From Peribacillus deserti (GTDB lineage: Bacteria; Bacillota; Bacilli; Bacillales; DSM-1321): DNA of 64,000 nt. Every line of letters starts with the position of its first letter. Positions within the stretch are counted from its first letter, which is position 1. The notes below the pieces were generated by a model. That model ran no database searches. It saw only the letters and a program-made list of their open reading frames with translations, and had not been told where the DNA came from. Shown here in pieces: positions 9,557-19,109 of the stretch. The position numbers were made by a program, and so were the translations under genes. The DNA lies in assembly GCF_016909175.1 (NCBI RefSeq), contig NZ_JAFBFI010000009.1, positions 1-64,000 of the forward strand, given 5' to 3'.

Positions 9557-10762
9557 TCACTTACTGTCCATCTCCTTTTTTAATAGCATTATAGCTTCTT
9601 CTATACTTAATACCACCAATTTTTTATCTTTCCTCCTCCTTATCGACAATGACCTATTCAGCACTTCTTGATCACCTATGACGATCATATAAGGGATTTT
9701 TTGCATTTCAGCTTCCCTGATTTTAAGCCCCATTTTCTCTAATCGGCAGTCTACTTCAATTCTGAACCCGGCTTGCTCAAATTGTTGTTTAATTTGATTT
9801 CCGTATTCAGCGTGAACTTCAGAAATCGGAATGATTTTCGCCTGCACTGGAGCCAGCCATAACGGAAATTCCCCGGCATAGTGTTCGATGAGAATAGCCA
9901 TAAAACGCTCAATCGATCCGTAGATTGCCCGATGAATCATAACCGGCTGTTGCGGCTTACTGTCTTCGCCAATGTACGAACAGCCAAATTTCTCAGGCAT
10001 CTGAAAATCGAGCTGTACTGTTCCGCACTGCCAGCTTCTTCCAAGGGAATCTAAAATGTGAAAGTCTATTTTCGGACCGTAAAAAGCCCCCTCACCATGA
10101 TTAACTTGATAAGGTAAACCCTTTGCTTCCAGCACGGATTCTAGAGATGCTTCTGCTTTATCCCACATATCAGCGGATCCCATAAAATCTTCCGGCCTAG
10201 TGGAGAGCTCCACTTTGTAACTGAACCCAAATCTAGAATAAAATTCATGAATTAAATCGAGAATGCTGTCAATCTCTGGTTCGATTTGATCTTCACGAAC
10301 AAAAAGGTGGGCATCATCTTGAGTAAAAGATCTGACTCGAAGTAAGCCATTGAGAGAGCCAGATAATTCGTGCCTGTGGACGAGGCCGAGCTCCGCATAT
10401 CTAACTGGCAGCTCCCTGTAGCTTCTGCGTTTGCTGTTAAAAATAAGGACAGCTCCTGGGCAGCTCATAGGCTTTATGGCATAATCCTGTTCATCTACAC
10501 GTGAGAAATACATATTTTCATGATAATGATCCCAATGTCCCGATTGTTCCCAGAGAGATTGTTTCATCATGATCGGTGTCTTTATTTCCTGATATCCGGC
10601 TGATTGATGCTTTTTCTTCCATAAGCTCTCCAGCTCGTTTCGAATAACCATTCCCTTTGGAAGGAAAACTGGCATTCCCGGAGCCTCTTCCATTGAAGTG
10701 AATAACTCTAATTCCTGCCCTAATTTACGATGATTCTGAATTTCAGCTTGATTTGAATTCAT
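9557..10762 (-). CDS. Short threonyl-tRNA synthetase without TGS and editing domains
   Basis: This 401-residue class II synthetase starts directly at the segment HRKLGQELELFT. In the full enzyme that segment marks the beginning of the catalytic domain, so the TGS and N2 editing domains are absent by design. The ATG at 10762 has AGGAGG eight bases upstream. The zinc ligands expected for ThrRS are kept (Cys101, His152, His277), as are motif 2 (HRHELSG) and motif 3 around GSIERF. The C-terminal anticodon-binding domain is complete. In the zinc-Cys segment it reads MSCPGAVLIFN, with Ala104 where E. coli ThrRS has His. Two T-boxes precede it and full-length thrS lies upstream. It probably charges tRNA-Thr under starvation or inhibitor stress, without proofreading mischarged Ser. 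Confidence 0.9.
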   Translation of the reverse strand: MNSNQAEIQNHRKLGQELELFTSMEEAPGMPVFLPKGMVIRNELESLWKKKHQSAGYQEIKTPIMMKQSLWEQSGHWDHYHENMYFSRVDEQDYAIKPMSCPGAVLIFNSKRRSYRELPVRYAELGLVHRHELSGSLNGLLRVRSFTQDDAHLFVREDQIEPEIDSILDLIHEFYSRFGFSYKVELSTRPEDFMGSADMWDKAEASLESVLEAKGLPYQVNHGEGAFYGPKIDFHILDSLGRSWQCGTVQLDFQMPEKFGCSYIGEDSKPQQPVMIHRAIYGSIERFMAILIEHYAGEFPLWLAPVQAKIIPISEVHAEYGNQIKQQFEQAGFRIEVDCRLEKMGLKIREAEMQKIPYMIVIGDQEVLNRSLSIRRRKDKKLVVLSIEEAIMLLKKEMDSK

Positions 10763-10828
10763 CCCTAATTCCTCCTGTATAAATAGTAGTAAATTCTGTA
10801 CTTTTATCAGCCAATAAGGCTTTAGAAC

Positions 10829-11080
10829 AAAAAACCGCACCCATCCCTATATAAGGGACGAGTGCGGTCGTGGTGCCACCCTAATTCCACTACACCAAAA
10901 AGTAGTGTAATGCTCTGGTAAAATAACGGGTTTATCCGATTATGGCTACTCAAATATTCGCCATAATAGCTCTAAGGCGGTAAATTGAAAACTTTCTCCA
11001 GGGCTCTCAGCCTATGGCCCTGTTCTCTGTAGAGAAGACATAAACAATTGTTGTCCTTTTCATCGCTTTTTTATATTCGT
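10829..11080 (-). promoter_or_regulatory. T-box riboswitch (Thr), proximal to the short ThrRS gene
   Basis: The T-box sequence AGGGTGGCACCACG is at 10869-10882. The terminator follows at 10832-10867 (CCGCACTCGTCCC pairs with GGGATGGGTGCGG, then six Ts). The Thr specifier ACC is at 10979-10981 in the context TTTACCGCC. No good promoter is seen between this element and the next T-box, so the two appear to act in series. Confidence 0.9.
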
Positions 11081-11143
11081 TTGTTTAGATCCCTTTTCTA
11101 TGATCCTCTGAGCGAGGCCAATCGTTATCATATATTCATGCAG

Positions 11144-11386
11144 CAAAAAAACGCACCCATCCCCCATAAAAGGGACGAGTGCGCCGTGGTTCCACCCTTG
11201 TTTCATAAAGAGTAAATCAAACTCTCTATGCTCCGGGACAAATAACGGTTTGGACCGATTATGGATACTGTTAGTTCCCCATAATAGCTCAGAAGGCGGT
11301 AAAACACTCTGCTTTCTTCAGGGCTTGCAGCCAATGGCCCTGTTCTCTGGAAAGAAAACTCAAGTGATTGTTGTCCTCATCATTGC
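11144..11386 (-). promoter_or_regulatory. T-box riboswitch (Thr), distal, first in the tandem pair
   Basis: The T-box sequence AGGGTGGAACCACGG is at 11184-11198, followed by its own terminator at 11144-11183 with a seven-T run. The specifier ACC is at 11298-11300. It begins inside the short gap after thrS. Confidence 0.9.
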
Positions 11387-11392
11387 TTTTTT

Positions 11393-11422
11393 ATTATATA
11401 AATCAGTTACATAGTGTTCTAA
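11393..11422 (-). promoter_or_regulatory. Promoter of the tandem T-box leader
   Basis: TATAAT (11393-11398) has a weak TTAGAA -35 (11417-11422) at an 18-bp spacing on the minus strand. It is plausible because a separate leader must start here, but transcription through from thrS is also possible. Confidence 0.5.
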
Positions 11423-11432
11423 TTCGATAAAC

Positions 11433-13364
11433 TTATTTTTTTATCTCTTTTGAAATCATTCCTTGGAAGTCGCCAAAGCTCATTGTTTCTGATTTTTGTT
11501 CACCATATTTGCGTACATTTACAGCATTTTCTTGAATTTCGTTATCCCCTACCACTAACATATAAGGGATTTTTTGCATTTGTGCCTCGCGAATTTTATA
11601 ACCGATTTTTTCATCACGGTGATCTAGTTCAACACGAAGGCCTTCCTCCTGCAATTTCTCTTGAATCTGCTTAGCATAATCAAGATGCACTTCTGGAGAA
11701 ACAGGTATAACCTGAACCTGTACAGGTGCAAGCCATGTCGGGAAAGCACCTTTGTATTCTTCAATTAAGAAGGCTACAAAGCGTTCCATTGTAGAGACTA
11801 CACCGCGGTGAATAACGACCGGACGATGAGGTTTTCCATCTTCCCCTACATAAGATAAGTCAAATCGTTCAGGAAGCAGGAAATCCAGCTGAACGGTAGA
11901 CAGCGTCTCATCTTTCCCAAGCGCCGTACGAACCTGCACGTCTAGCTTAGGACCGTAGAATGCCGCTTCACCTTCAGCTTCAAAATAATCAAGGCCAAGC
12001 TCATCCATTGCTTCCTTCAGCATGCTCTGTGCTCTTTCCCACATTTCATCATCATCGAAGTATTTCTCTGTATCCTGTGGATCGCGGTAAGACAGACGGA
12101 ATGAATAATCGTTAATATCAAAATCTTTATAAACAGCTAATACTAGATTAACCACGCGCTTGAATTCTTCTTTAATTTGATCAGGGCGTACAAAAATATG
12201 AGCATCATTAAGAGTCATCCCTCTAACCCGCTGAAGGCCGGATAGTGCACCTGACATTTCATAGCGGTGCATCGTTCCAAGCTCCGCAATACGGATTGGC
12301 AGCTCACGATAGCTGTGGATCGCATTTTTATATACCATCATATGATGCGGACAGTTCATCGGACGAAGAACCAGCTGCTCATTATCCATATCCATTACTG
12401 GGAACATGTCTTCACGATAGTGGTCCCAGTGTCCTGATGTTTTATAGAGGTCCACGCTTCCCATGATCGGGGTATAGACGTGATCATAGCCAAGTCTTAC
12501 TTCTTTGTCGACAATGTAACGCTCTACGATCCGGCGGATTGTGGCACCTTTTGGCAGCCATAGAGGAAGGCCCTGGCCAACCTTTTGTGAATTCGTAAAC
12601 AAGCTTAGTTCCTTGCCCAGCTTTCGGTGATCGCGTTCTTTTGCTTCTTCAAGCAGCCTTAAATGCTCTGCTAAATCTTCCTTCTTGAAGAAAGCTGTTC
12701 CATAGATCCGCTGAAGCATTTTATTGTCGCTGTTGCCTCTCCAGTAAGCACCGGCAATACTAAGGAGTTTAAATTCTTTAATTTTCCCTGTAGATGGTAC
12801 ATGAACTCCTCTGCAAAGGTCGAAGAATTCTCCCTGTCTATATATAGTAACCGTTTCATCCGCTGGGATCGCTTCAATAAGTTCAAGCTTGTATTCATCC
12901 GCAATTTCTTTAAACATTTGTATAGCTTCGTCACGGCTTACTTCTTCACGGACTACTTCAAGATTTTCGTTTACAATTTTCTTCATTTCTTTCTCAATTA
13001 AAGTAAGACTTTCAGGCGAAAGCGAATCTTCTGTATCGATATCGTAATAAAATCCGCCTTCAATAACCGGCCCGACTCCAAGCTTTACGTGATTATATAA
13101 GCGTTTGACTGCCTGAGCCATTAAATGCGCTGTACTGTGCCGCAATATTTCAAGTGCATCTGTGCTGTCTTGAGTTACAATTTCAATTGAACCATCGTTT
13201 TCAATGGGTCTTTTCAAGTCATACAGAATTCCGTTCACTTTCCCGGCCAGTGCTTTTTTCTTTAAGCCTGGGCTTATAGAGAATGCAATATCCTCTGTAG
13301 TTGTACCTTTTTCGAATTCCTTTACCGCACCATCCGGAAACGTTACTTTTATCATTTCAGACAT
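11433..13364 (-). CDS. thrS: Threonyl-tRNA synthetase, full length
   Basis: This 643-residue enzyme contains the full domain set. A TGS domain covers residues 1-64. The editing domain has the HSTAH motif (His76 and His80) and a CRGVH motif near 185, and removes Ser-tRNA-Thr. The class II catalytic core has [21 protein letters not shown] and ERF. The C-terminal anticodon-binding domain is also present. The ATG at 13364 is preferred because AAGGAG lies eight bases upstream. A GTG three codons earlier overlaps that site. A Thr T-box controls it. As in B. subtilis it follows ytxC and precedes infC, except that a second ThrRS gene is inserted here. Confidence 0.97.
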   Translation of the reverse strand: MSEMIKVTFPDGAVKEFEKGTTTEDIAFSISPGLKKKALAGKVNGILYDLKRPIENDGSIEIVTQDSTDALEILRHSTAHLMAQAVKRLYNHVKLGVGPVIEGGFYYDIDTEDSLSPESLTLIEKEMKKIVNENLEVVREEVSRDEAIQMFKEIADEYKLELIEAIPADETVTIYRQGEFFDLCRGVHVPSTGKIKEFKLLSIAGAYWRGNSDNKMLQRIYGTAFFKKEDLAEHLRLLEEAKERDHRKLGKELSLFTNSQKVGQGLPLWLPKGATIRRIVERYIVDKEVRLGYDHVYTPIMGSVDLYKTSGHWDHYREDMFPVMDMDNEQLVLRPMNCPHHMMVYKNAIHSYRELPIRIAELGTMHRYEMSGALSGLQRVRGMTLNDAHIFVRPDQIKEEFKRVVNLVLAVYKDFDINDYSFRLSYRDPQDTEKYFDDDEMWERAQSMLKEAMDELGLDYFEAEGEAAFYGPKLDVQVRTALGKDETLSTVQLDFLLPERFDLSYVGEDGKPHRPVVIHRGVVSTMERFVAFLIEEYKGAFPTWLAPVQVQVIPVSPEVHLDYAKQIQEKLQEEGLRVELDHRDEKIGYKIREAQMQKIPYMLVVGDNEIQENAVNVRKYGEQKSETMSFGDFQGMISKEIKK

Positions 13365-13445
13365 ACCAGCCACTCCTTCAAATTCTAGGATCGAGAGGCG
13401 CCCTTTAGGTGCACCTCATTACGAACACATCTTAAAATAAAATAC

Positions 13446-13734
13446 AAAAAAGCCCGTCCCTGTATACACATACAGGGACGAGCTTTATATACATAGTAAG
13501 TATTAACCCGCGGTTCCACCCTAGTTCCATTCTGCTGCAATGAGCAAAATGACACTTGTGACCTTTTAACGGCGGTTCTTCCCGTCAGCTATTACTTGAT
13601 TTCACAGCCGAAGTTCAAAGGCGGTAAGCACTCTATCCGTATTAGGAAGTTTTCAGCGCTAGCCTTCCCTCTCTGGAAACCGGTTTAGAATACCCATGTC
13701 CTTATCATTACTTTTAGATATACAGGTTATTATG
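13446..13734 (-). promoter_or_regulatory. T-box riboswitch (Thr) controlling thrS
   Basis: The T-box sequence AGGGTGGAACCGCGGG is near 13508-13525. It is followed by a strong terminator (CGTCCCTGTAT pairing across GTG with ATACAGGGACG, then a T run) at 13446-13485. The specifier ACC is at 13623-13625. Confidence 0.92.
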
Positions 13735-13740
13735 TAGGAT

Positions 13741-13769
13741 ATTATAGAATGTTATGTAAAGAAATGCAA
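13741..13769 (-). promoter_or_regulatory. Promoter of the thrS T-box leader
   Basis: TTGCAT (13764-13769) and TATAAT (13741-13746) are separated by 17 bp on the minus strand. Confidence 0.8.
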
Positions 13770-13789
13770 GGGCACATGGAAATTTTTTT

Positions 13790-14668
13790 CTAAAGAACTT
13801 GGTTTCTGTGGTTTTGCTGTTCAAAGTAGTCTTTCTTTTCTTTTGTAAAGCTTTCTTTGGATTTTAGGACTGATCTTTCTTCAAACACTCTAATGATTGT
13901 TTGAATAAGGCCATTCTCAATTTCATCTGTATAAACAAAAAGCTTTTGCGGTGCGATGGAAATAAGAGGAGCAATCGTATTCGAATCAATATATAAGGGG
14001 TTTTCCGCTAATAATTTTCTATCGATCAGCCTAAAGAGTTCTCCACTATCCATTTTCTTAAAGGAATCATTATAAAAATAAAGAACTTCGTCATGAATAA
14101 GATGCAAAGCTTTTAACTTGCTGGGCTGCGAGACCATAAAATCTCTAAGCGACTGGATAAAATTTTGGTAGTCCTGTTCCATTTTATACTCGTCGATTGC
14201 CTGCTCAACATAGGGCATTAGGGAATCTCCAATCCCTTTCAGTCTGAACTTGGCAAAAGAATCAAATGAGAAAGAGACATTACTGAGCAGCATGGTCAGC
14301 AGGCTTTCAGCAATTGTTTTCTGATCCATATCCAAAATATGAGACTGCCCTGCTTTGCTGCCTGATTCAATAATAGCTCTTGTTATTTCTACAATTTGAT
14401 CAATTTCCTCCTGTTCTTCATATAAGAACTTAGATTTAATAATGGTCTCCATCCAGCTATAAATTTTAGAGGTGATAATAAAGGTGTGAAGAGCATTGCT
14501 AAGCACCTCTAATAAATCTCCCAATTTTTCATCAGTTACGTTTATCACTAATCCTGTGGCAGGTATATATTGAATAAGTTCATTTACTGTTGTGCCTTGC
14601 CGGCCTTTTGAAATGAATCCATAGATTTTCAGCGCATCCGCATCATCTTCAAAATAAATCGAAACCAA
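13790..14668 (-). CDS. ytxC: Putative sporulation protein YtxC
   Basis: This 292-residue soluble protein matches the YtxC family in length and position, between dnaI and thrS. It has no catalytic motif that I recognise and its molecular role is unknown. It starts with TTG after a G-rich ribosome site. The C-terminal tail is highly charged (KSKESFTKEKKDYFEQQNH). It is separated from dnaI by a terminator, so it probably has its own promoter. Confidence 0.82.
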   Translation of the reverse strand: MVSIYFEDDADALKIYGFISKGRQGTTVNELIQYIPATGLVINVTDEKLGDLLEVLSNALHTFIITSKIYSWMETIIKSKFLYEEQEEIDQIVEITRAIIESGSKAGQSHILDMDQKTIAESLLTMLLSNVSFSFDSFAKFRLKGIGDSLMPYVEQAIDEYKMEQDYQNFIQSLRDFMVSQPSKLKALHLIHDEVLYFYNDSFKKMDSGELFRLIDRKLLAENPLYIDSNTIAPLISIAPQKLFVYTDEIENGLIQTIIRVFEERSVLKSKESFTKEKKDYFEQQNHRNQVL

Positions 14669-14756
14669 AGATACCCCCCCCTAATACAACTTTCCTGTAT
14701 ATGTATATGGGATAAGCCTTTGGTTTAGAAGCCTTATAACGCTATAGAAAAAAGAA

Positions 14757-14786
14757 AAAGCCATCCCATATGCATGGGGTGGCTTG
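14757..14786 (-). terminator. Terminator after dnaI
   Basis: GCCACCCCAT and ATGGGATGGC pair across GCAT with one mismatch, followed by TTTTTC on the minus strand. Confidence 0.8.
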
Positions 14787-14793
14787 CTTGATT

Positions 14794-15726
14794 TCATCGT
14801 CTTCTATTAGATCCATCCAGCAGGACCGGCTCAGCTAGATATCTTATACGCTCCATAATTCTGGCTGCTTTCACCTCTTCAATTTCTCCCCGCTGCGAGA
14901 CAGTCAGGTGATTTTTCATCTGGCTGAAGTCAAAGTTTGAAGTGAAAAAAGTCGGCAGATCTTCGAGCATCCTAAATTGAAGAATCGGACCAAATACTTC
15001 ATCCCTGCCCCAGCTGCTCATTGTTTCTGCCCCTAGATCATCCAGCATAAGAACGGGTGCTTTCTTAACCATTTCTAATTTTTCACCAAGTGTATGGTCA
15101 GAAATGGAGTTTTTAATTTCTCTTAGAAAATCTGGTACATATACGAGTAAGGAGGAGATTCTTTTTCTTGCTAATTCATTGGCGATTGCTCCGAGCAAAT
15201 AGGTTTTTCCAACTCCAAATTTCCCGTATAAGTAGAGCCCCTTCATTTTGCTGCCGGGTGTATATTTTTCCACAAATTCCGTTGCTTTTTCAAGGGCTGC
15301 CAGTCTGTCTCCAGAGCTGAAGTCAAAATCTGCAATCGAAGCTGATAAAATTTCCTTAGGAACATAAAGACTTTGAATTAATTTTTCATGTTTCTTTTTT
15401 TCGTCAGCATGCTCTTTGCGCGGGCAGCGGTCATAATTGATATCGATATAACTGCCTCTAAGAACGAGATGGGGGTGATAGCCCTGCATCATATTTATAC
15501 AGCCTTCAAGAGAAGGGCACTTTCCGCATTCTTTGCTTTGTGTGCTATATTCATACAGCTTCCCCATGCTTTTATCAATCATCTCTTTCGTGATTGTAGA
15601 ACTGTTTTCATTAAGAAAATGAACAATGTTTGGATCACTGAGAATTTCTTCCGAAAGCTCATTGTATCTTTCCCGGAATTGTCCTCTATTGGCCAATTTA
15701 TTCAGCGTGTCATTTATACGCTCCAT
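14794..15726 (-). CDS. dnaI: Primosomal helicase loader DnaI
   Basis: This 310-residue AAA+ ATPase loads the replicative helicase DnaC onto DNA with DnaB and DnaD. The N-terminal helicase-binding domain keeps the zinc ligands Cys67, Cys70, Cys76 and His84. The AAA+ part has Walker A GKFGVGKT near 165, Walker B VLMLDDLGAE, and the sensor segment FFTSNFDFSQM. The ATG follows GGGGGTGAGA, which overlaps the dnaB stop codon region, so translation is probably coupled. Confidence 0.96.
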   Translation of the reverse strand: MERINDTLNKLANRGQFRERYNELSEEILSDPNIVHFLNENSSTITKEMIDKSMGKLYEYSTQSKECGKCPSLEGCINMMQGYHPHLVLRGSYIDINYDRCPRKEHADEKKKHEKLIQSLYVPKEILSASIADFDFSSGDRLAALEKATEFVEKYTPGSKMKGLYLYGKFGVGKTYLLGAIANELARKRISSLLVYVPDFLREIKNSISDHTLGEKLEMVKKAPVLMLDDLGAETMSSWGRDEVFGPILQFRMLEDLPTFFTSNFDFSQMKNHLTVSQRGEIEEVKAARIMERIRYLAEPVLLDGSNRRR

Positions 15727-15734
15727 TTATCTTC

Positions 15735-17129
15735 TCACCCCCGGTCCTGATATTTCTTAAGCTTTTCTTCCAGCTTCCGTTTTCGTTCCTCTATGTCTTT
15801 GCCTGTTATTTCAGTGTTTGCCGGCGCAGGCTCTTCATCCTTCAGCCAATCAGGAACAATTTCTGTCCTAATGGGTTTTTTCGCACCAGTTTTCTTCGTT
15901 TTTTTATCAGCAGCCCACGATTGATATTGCCTATGCTCACTTTTCGCAAGGTCCATTGCCTCTTTCACTGTTTTAATGCCCTTTCGCGCCCAATGGCCGG
16001 CAATCTTTTCTACATATGCTTTTGATAATCTCATATCAGACTTCATCATTACATACTCAATTAGAACATTCGTTACTCCTGGAGTAAGCTGCTGGTTCAG
16101 TAAAATATCTTCAATAATCTGCAGATCTGACCTGGATGGTTCGGCACCTCCCGATAAATCGATGAGGCGCTGCCTTGGTGAAACATTTTCTAAATATCGG
16201 ATATGTTTTTCTTCAGGTGTTTTCGGCTCGGCCGACTGCGTATGCAATTGCGGCGGCTGAACATGGCTTGAGAGCGACGGCAGCTGTGCATTATACTCAA
16301 TCTGATACCAGTCCCTTGCTCTTTTTCTTAATTCTTCAACATCAATTTCATCGCTGCTGTCAATAACATCGAGCAGAAGATTTTTCATATTTAAAGAATC
16401 AATTCCATACAAAAAAGAAAGCTTAGCAATCGTTTCGCGGACTTTGGGAGTGAAGGCTTTTATAGAAATGAACGAATCCTTTAATCCTGAAAACAATAAT
16501 TCAAAATCAAAGTACCCCTCAAATCCGCTGATCTGTTCTGCAGAACTGCGGGTAATAAATTGCTTTTCTTCTTCAAGTGACATGTCCTCCACAGCATCTT
16601 CAGGGAGATAGAGAGATTCCGAATGGTCTGAAATGAAAACCTCATGAAAGGATTTAGTTACATCCTGAAAATGCTCATGAGATATGCATTGGTCACTGAA
16701 TGTTTTTTTCAGTTTAGCATATTGAATTTTACCTACTTTTTTATAAAGATAGATATTAAGCATGCCATCAGTAAAAAATGCTTTCGGAGAGAGAGGCGGC
16801 ATTAATTCATAAATAAATGAACTTTCTTCTCCTTCTTTTCTTTTCCACGCCTTTAGTAATCCTATACCCTCTAATTTAGTTCTCGCTTCAAATATTTCTC
16901 GTAAGTTTACTGCCATAGTAGACATTAATGCATGATGAGAGGAGGAAGCCGACCATAACCTATTGTCTTCAAGCTCACTCAACAGCGTTAAATAAAGACT
17001 GAAGCAAACCGGGCCTATTAAAGGCTGATAGAGTAAAGCCAGCACTTTTCTATCATAAGCATGAATAAGTCCGCTTGCACATACCTCATATCGATCTATA
17101 GGCAAAATTTGCTGCCAGTGCTTTTGCAT
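15735..17129 (-). CDS. dnaB: Replication initiation and membrane attachment protein DnaB
   Basis: This 464-residue protein is the Bacillus-type DnaB (not the E. coli helicase). It remodels DNA at oriC and restart sites and works with DnaI. The first half carries the winged-helix part (VLALLYQPLIGPVCFSLYLTLL, SKTF-like basic segments). The second half has DDBH2-type repeats around QQLTPGVTNVLIEYV and a charged tail. I chose the ATG at 17129, which aligns best with the family start. A TTG three codons earlier is possible. It lies eight bases before dnaI. Confidence 0.93.
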   Translation of the reverse strand: MQKHWQQILPIDRYEVCASGLIHAYDRKVLALLYQPLIGPVCFSLYLTLLSELEDNRLWSASSSHHALMSTMAVNLREIFEARTKLEGIGLLKAWKRKEGEESSFIYELMPPLSPKAFFTDGMLNIYLYKKVGKIQYAKLKKTFSDQCISHEHFQDVTKSFHEVFISDHSESLYLPEDAVEDMSLEEEKQFITRSSAEQISGFEGYFDFELLFSGLKDSFISIKAFTPKVRETIAKLSFLYGIDSLNMKNLLLDVIDSSDEIDVEELRKRARDWYQIEYNAQLPSLSSHVQPPQLHTQSAEPKTPEEKHIRYLENVSPRQRLIDLSGGAEPSRSDLQIIEDILLNQQLTPGVTNVLIEYVMMKSDMRLSKAYVEKIAGHWARKGIKTVKEAMDLAKSEHRQYQSWAADKKTKKTGAKKPIRTEIVPDWLKDEEPAPANTEITGKDIEERKRKLEEKLKKYQDRG

Positions 17130-17190
17130 ACCACTCAAACCTTTACTGTGTATTGATGAATCACAGGGACTGTGTTTACCGTATTCACAG

Positions 17191-17214
17191 AAAAAGAGCT
17201 AAACAGGTTAGCTC
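17191..17214 (-). terminator. Weak terminator or attenuator between nrdR and dnaB
   Basis: GAGCTAA (17196-17202) and TTAGCTC (17208-17214) form a 7-bp stem followed by five Ts on the minus strand. Confidence 0.5.
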
Positions 17215-17267
17215 CTGGAATGCGATATAGAGATCCTGACGACTAAAAATCATTTTGGAGGAGAAGC

Positions 17268-17726
17268 TTACTTTTCTTTATTAATAAGCTCCCTAAGTTC
17301 TTCGATAAATACATTAATATCTTTAAACTGACGGTAAACAGAGGCAAATCGAACATAAGCCACCTCGTCTACTTCAGCGAGCCTGTCCATAACCATCTCG
17401 CCGACATCTTCACTCTGTATCTCAGAAACCCCCTGATTGCGAAGCTCCTTTTCAACATAGTGAGTAATATCTTCAAGCTGTTTTAATGAAACCGGGCGCT
17501 TCTCACATGCTTTAATCAGCCCGCGAAGAATTTTGTCCGTGCTGAATTCTTCTCTTGTACCATCTTTCTTTACAACGATCAAAGGGATCTCTTCCACTTT
17601 TTCAAAAGTTGTAAAGCGGAAGCTGCATTGTTCGCATTCTCTTCTTCTCCTGATTGAGCGGCTTTCATCAACAGGGCGTGAATCCAGGACACGCGTTCCA
17701 TTATATTGGCAATTCGGGCATTTCAT
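17268..17726 (-). CDS. nrdR: Transcriptional repressor NrdR
   Basis: This 152-residue regulator represses ribonucleotide reductase genes according to ATP/dATP state. The N-terminal zinc ribbon uses Cys3, Cys6, Cys31 and Cys34, and an ATP-cone domain covers about residues 49-139 ([20 protein letters not shown]). The length is normal. It lies upstream of dnaB-dnaI as in B. subtilis. Its target boxes are not in this window. Confidence 0.96.
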   Translation of the reverse strand: MKCPNCQYNGTRVLDSRPVDESRSIRRRRECEQCSFRFTTFEKVEEIPLIVVKKDGTREEFSTDKILRGLIKACEKRPVSLKQLEDITHYVEKELRNQGVSEIQSEDVGEMVMDRLAEVDEVAYVRFASVYRQFKDINVFIEELRELINKEK

Positions 17727-17865
17727 ACTATCAGCTCCGTATCATCTTATCTACTATTAACCTGAATTTACCCCATCAGCCCGTTCGGTCCCTTAACGGG
17801 TTTTTATGTGAGGAGGCAGCTGCGTCAGCCAATAAGATTTTCAATCTAATACCTTTATCTTATAA

Positions 17866-17940
17866 AAAAGCCCTTTTTTGTACAAGAAAAAGAGAATGGA
17901 AAAGACACCAGGAATTTTCTCGGATGGCCAAGGGCTTTTA
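17866..17940 (-). terminator. Possible long-loop terminator after the small cytosolic protein gene
   Basis: AAAAGCCCTT near 17931-17940 (minus-strand sense) can pair with AAGGGCTTTTTT near 17866-17878 across a loop of about 50 bases. The loop is long, so termination is uncertain. A separate CCCGTT/AACGGG hairpin with a T run on the plus strand lies near 17780-17807. Confidence 0.4.
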
Positions 17941-17972
17941 AGTGTATGAATTCAAATAAACATTTGTGGAAA

Positions 17973-18356
17973 TTAATAAGCTTTTCCTGCGGAAAGGTAA
18001 GGAAGCTTCTTATCTAAATTATGATAAAGTAAGACAGCCTGTTTTTTTAAGGACGGAAACATTCCTGTAAGAGATGTTTTATCAGAGGAAATGATGAAAT
18101 CCACGGCTGTTTCATTAGGCTGCACAGCCACTATTGTAACAACTAAAAAAGAATGTGGAGAAGGCAGCTCTGCAGATATTTCGCCATGGTCCTTTGATAT
18201 GTTCACAATGCGGCAATTATCGATAGATCGCAGGACTTCTTCTACAGCCGCAAAAGCTTTTGCTGAAGACGCTTTGTAATAGTGAGTACGAAGTTCAGGC
18301 AGCCTGTTCTTATCACTTGTTTCACAAACTCTACTGTATCTGGTTAGTAATCCCAT
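17973..18356 (-). CDS. Conserved small cytosolic protein of unknown function
   Basis: This 127-residue soluble protein has the segment LRTHYYKASSAKAFAAVEEVLR and a beta-rich middle part (FLVVTIVAVQPNETAVDFIIS). I recall similar Bacillus proteins annotated only as cytosolic protein. No catalytic motif is visible. GGGGG precedes the ATG by six bases. It lies between nrdR and speD. I do not recognise a function. Confidence 0.7.
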   Translation of the reverse strand: MGLLTRYSRVCETSDKNRLPELRTHYYKASSAKAFAAVEEVLRSIDNCRIVNISKDHGEISAELPSPHSFLVVTIVAVQPNETAVDFIISSDKTSLTGMFPSLKKQAVLLYHNLDKKLPYLSAGKAY

Positions 18357-18507
18357 TGGTAACCCCCGTGCAAGTTTTCTTTTAGTTTACCTAATTTCAA
18401 TAAAGTGTTCAAATCACAAGAACTAAGCTGATCAGGGGAATACCTAGATATAAATGGCATCCTTCTTGAGCCAGATGCCTGGCTTAAAAATTTCGATGCA
18501 ATTAAAA

Positions 18508-18532
18508 AAGAGATGCAGCATGTACATCTCTT
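18508..18532 (-). terminator. Terminator after speD
   Basis: AAGAGATG and CATCTCTT (18508-18515 with 18525-18532) form a stem followed by a six-T run on the minus strand. Confidence 0.75.
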
Positions 18533-18555
18533 GTCTGTTTATGAGTTATTAAGTA

Positions 18556-18936
18556 TTAAAGTGCTTTTACTTTTGATTGCTTTACCTGTACTGGACCCAT
18601 GCCCCGAGGCAGTTCAATATTCTCGCGAGTTTGAGCGCCTAAAGCCTCTGCAATGTAATCTGCAGCAATATTAGGATCTAATTCGCCGCAAGTGTAAACA
18701 TCTATGCTGGCATATCCGTGCTCAGGAAAGCTATGAATAGTCAAATGTGATTCAGATATGATAACCACACCGCTTACTCCTTGTGGAGCAAATTTGTGGA
18801 ATGCAACCTCACGTACTTCAGCACCTGATTTAAGTGCTGCATCAACGAAGATTTGTTCAATCTGTTCCATATTGTTTAATTTTCCAAAGTCACAACCCCA
18901 AAGTTCAGAAATGACATGACGACCCATTGTTTCCAT
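18556..18936 (-). CDS. speD: S-adenosylmethionine decarboxylase proenzyme
   Basis: This pyruvoyl enzyme makes decarboxylated SAM, the aminopropyl donor for spermidine. The protein is 126 residues. Self-cleavage is expected between Glu62 and Ser63 in [14 protein letters not shown], with His68 and Cys83 as the conserved processing and catalytic residues. I chose the ATG at 18936 because it gives the family length and follows AAAGGGGG. A longer start would add 17 unconserved residues. It is downstream of gapB, but a terminator and its own promoter lie between them. Confidence 0.95.
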   Translation of the reverse strand: METMGRHVISELWGCDFGKLNNMEQIEQIFVDAALKSGAEVREVAFHKFAPQGVSGVVIISESHLTIHSFPEHGYASIDVYTCGELDPNIAADYIAEALGAQTRENIELPRGMGPVQVKQSKVKAL

Positions 18937-19080
18937 GTTCAAGTTTCCCCCTTTAACATGATTAAGTTTTCCAAAATTCTGCAACATAAAAGAATAACCA
19001 CCACGGGGGAAAGTTAGTCCGAAGAGGTCCTAACCCTTTAAGTAGCTATCCGCTCACTTCATAAGAAGTTCACGAAAGTT

Positions 19081-19109
19081 AGTATACTAATTTTATATTT
19101 GTTTTGCAA
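19081..19109 (-). promoter_or_regulatory. Promoter of speD
   Basis: TTGCAA (19104-19109) and TATACT (19081-19086) are separated by 17 bp on the minus strand. The leader of about 140 bases to the speD start has no motif that I can name. Confidence 0.7.
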
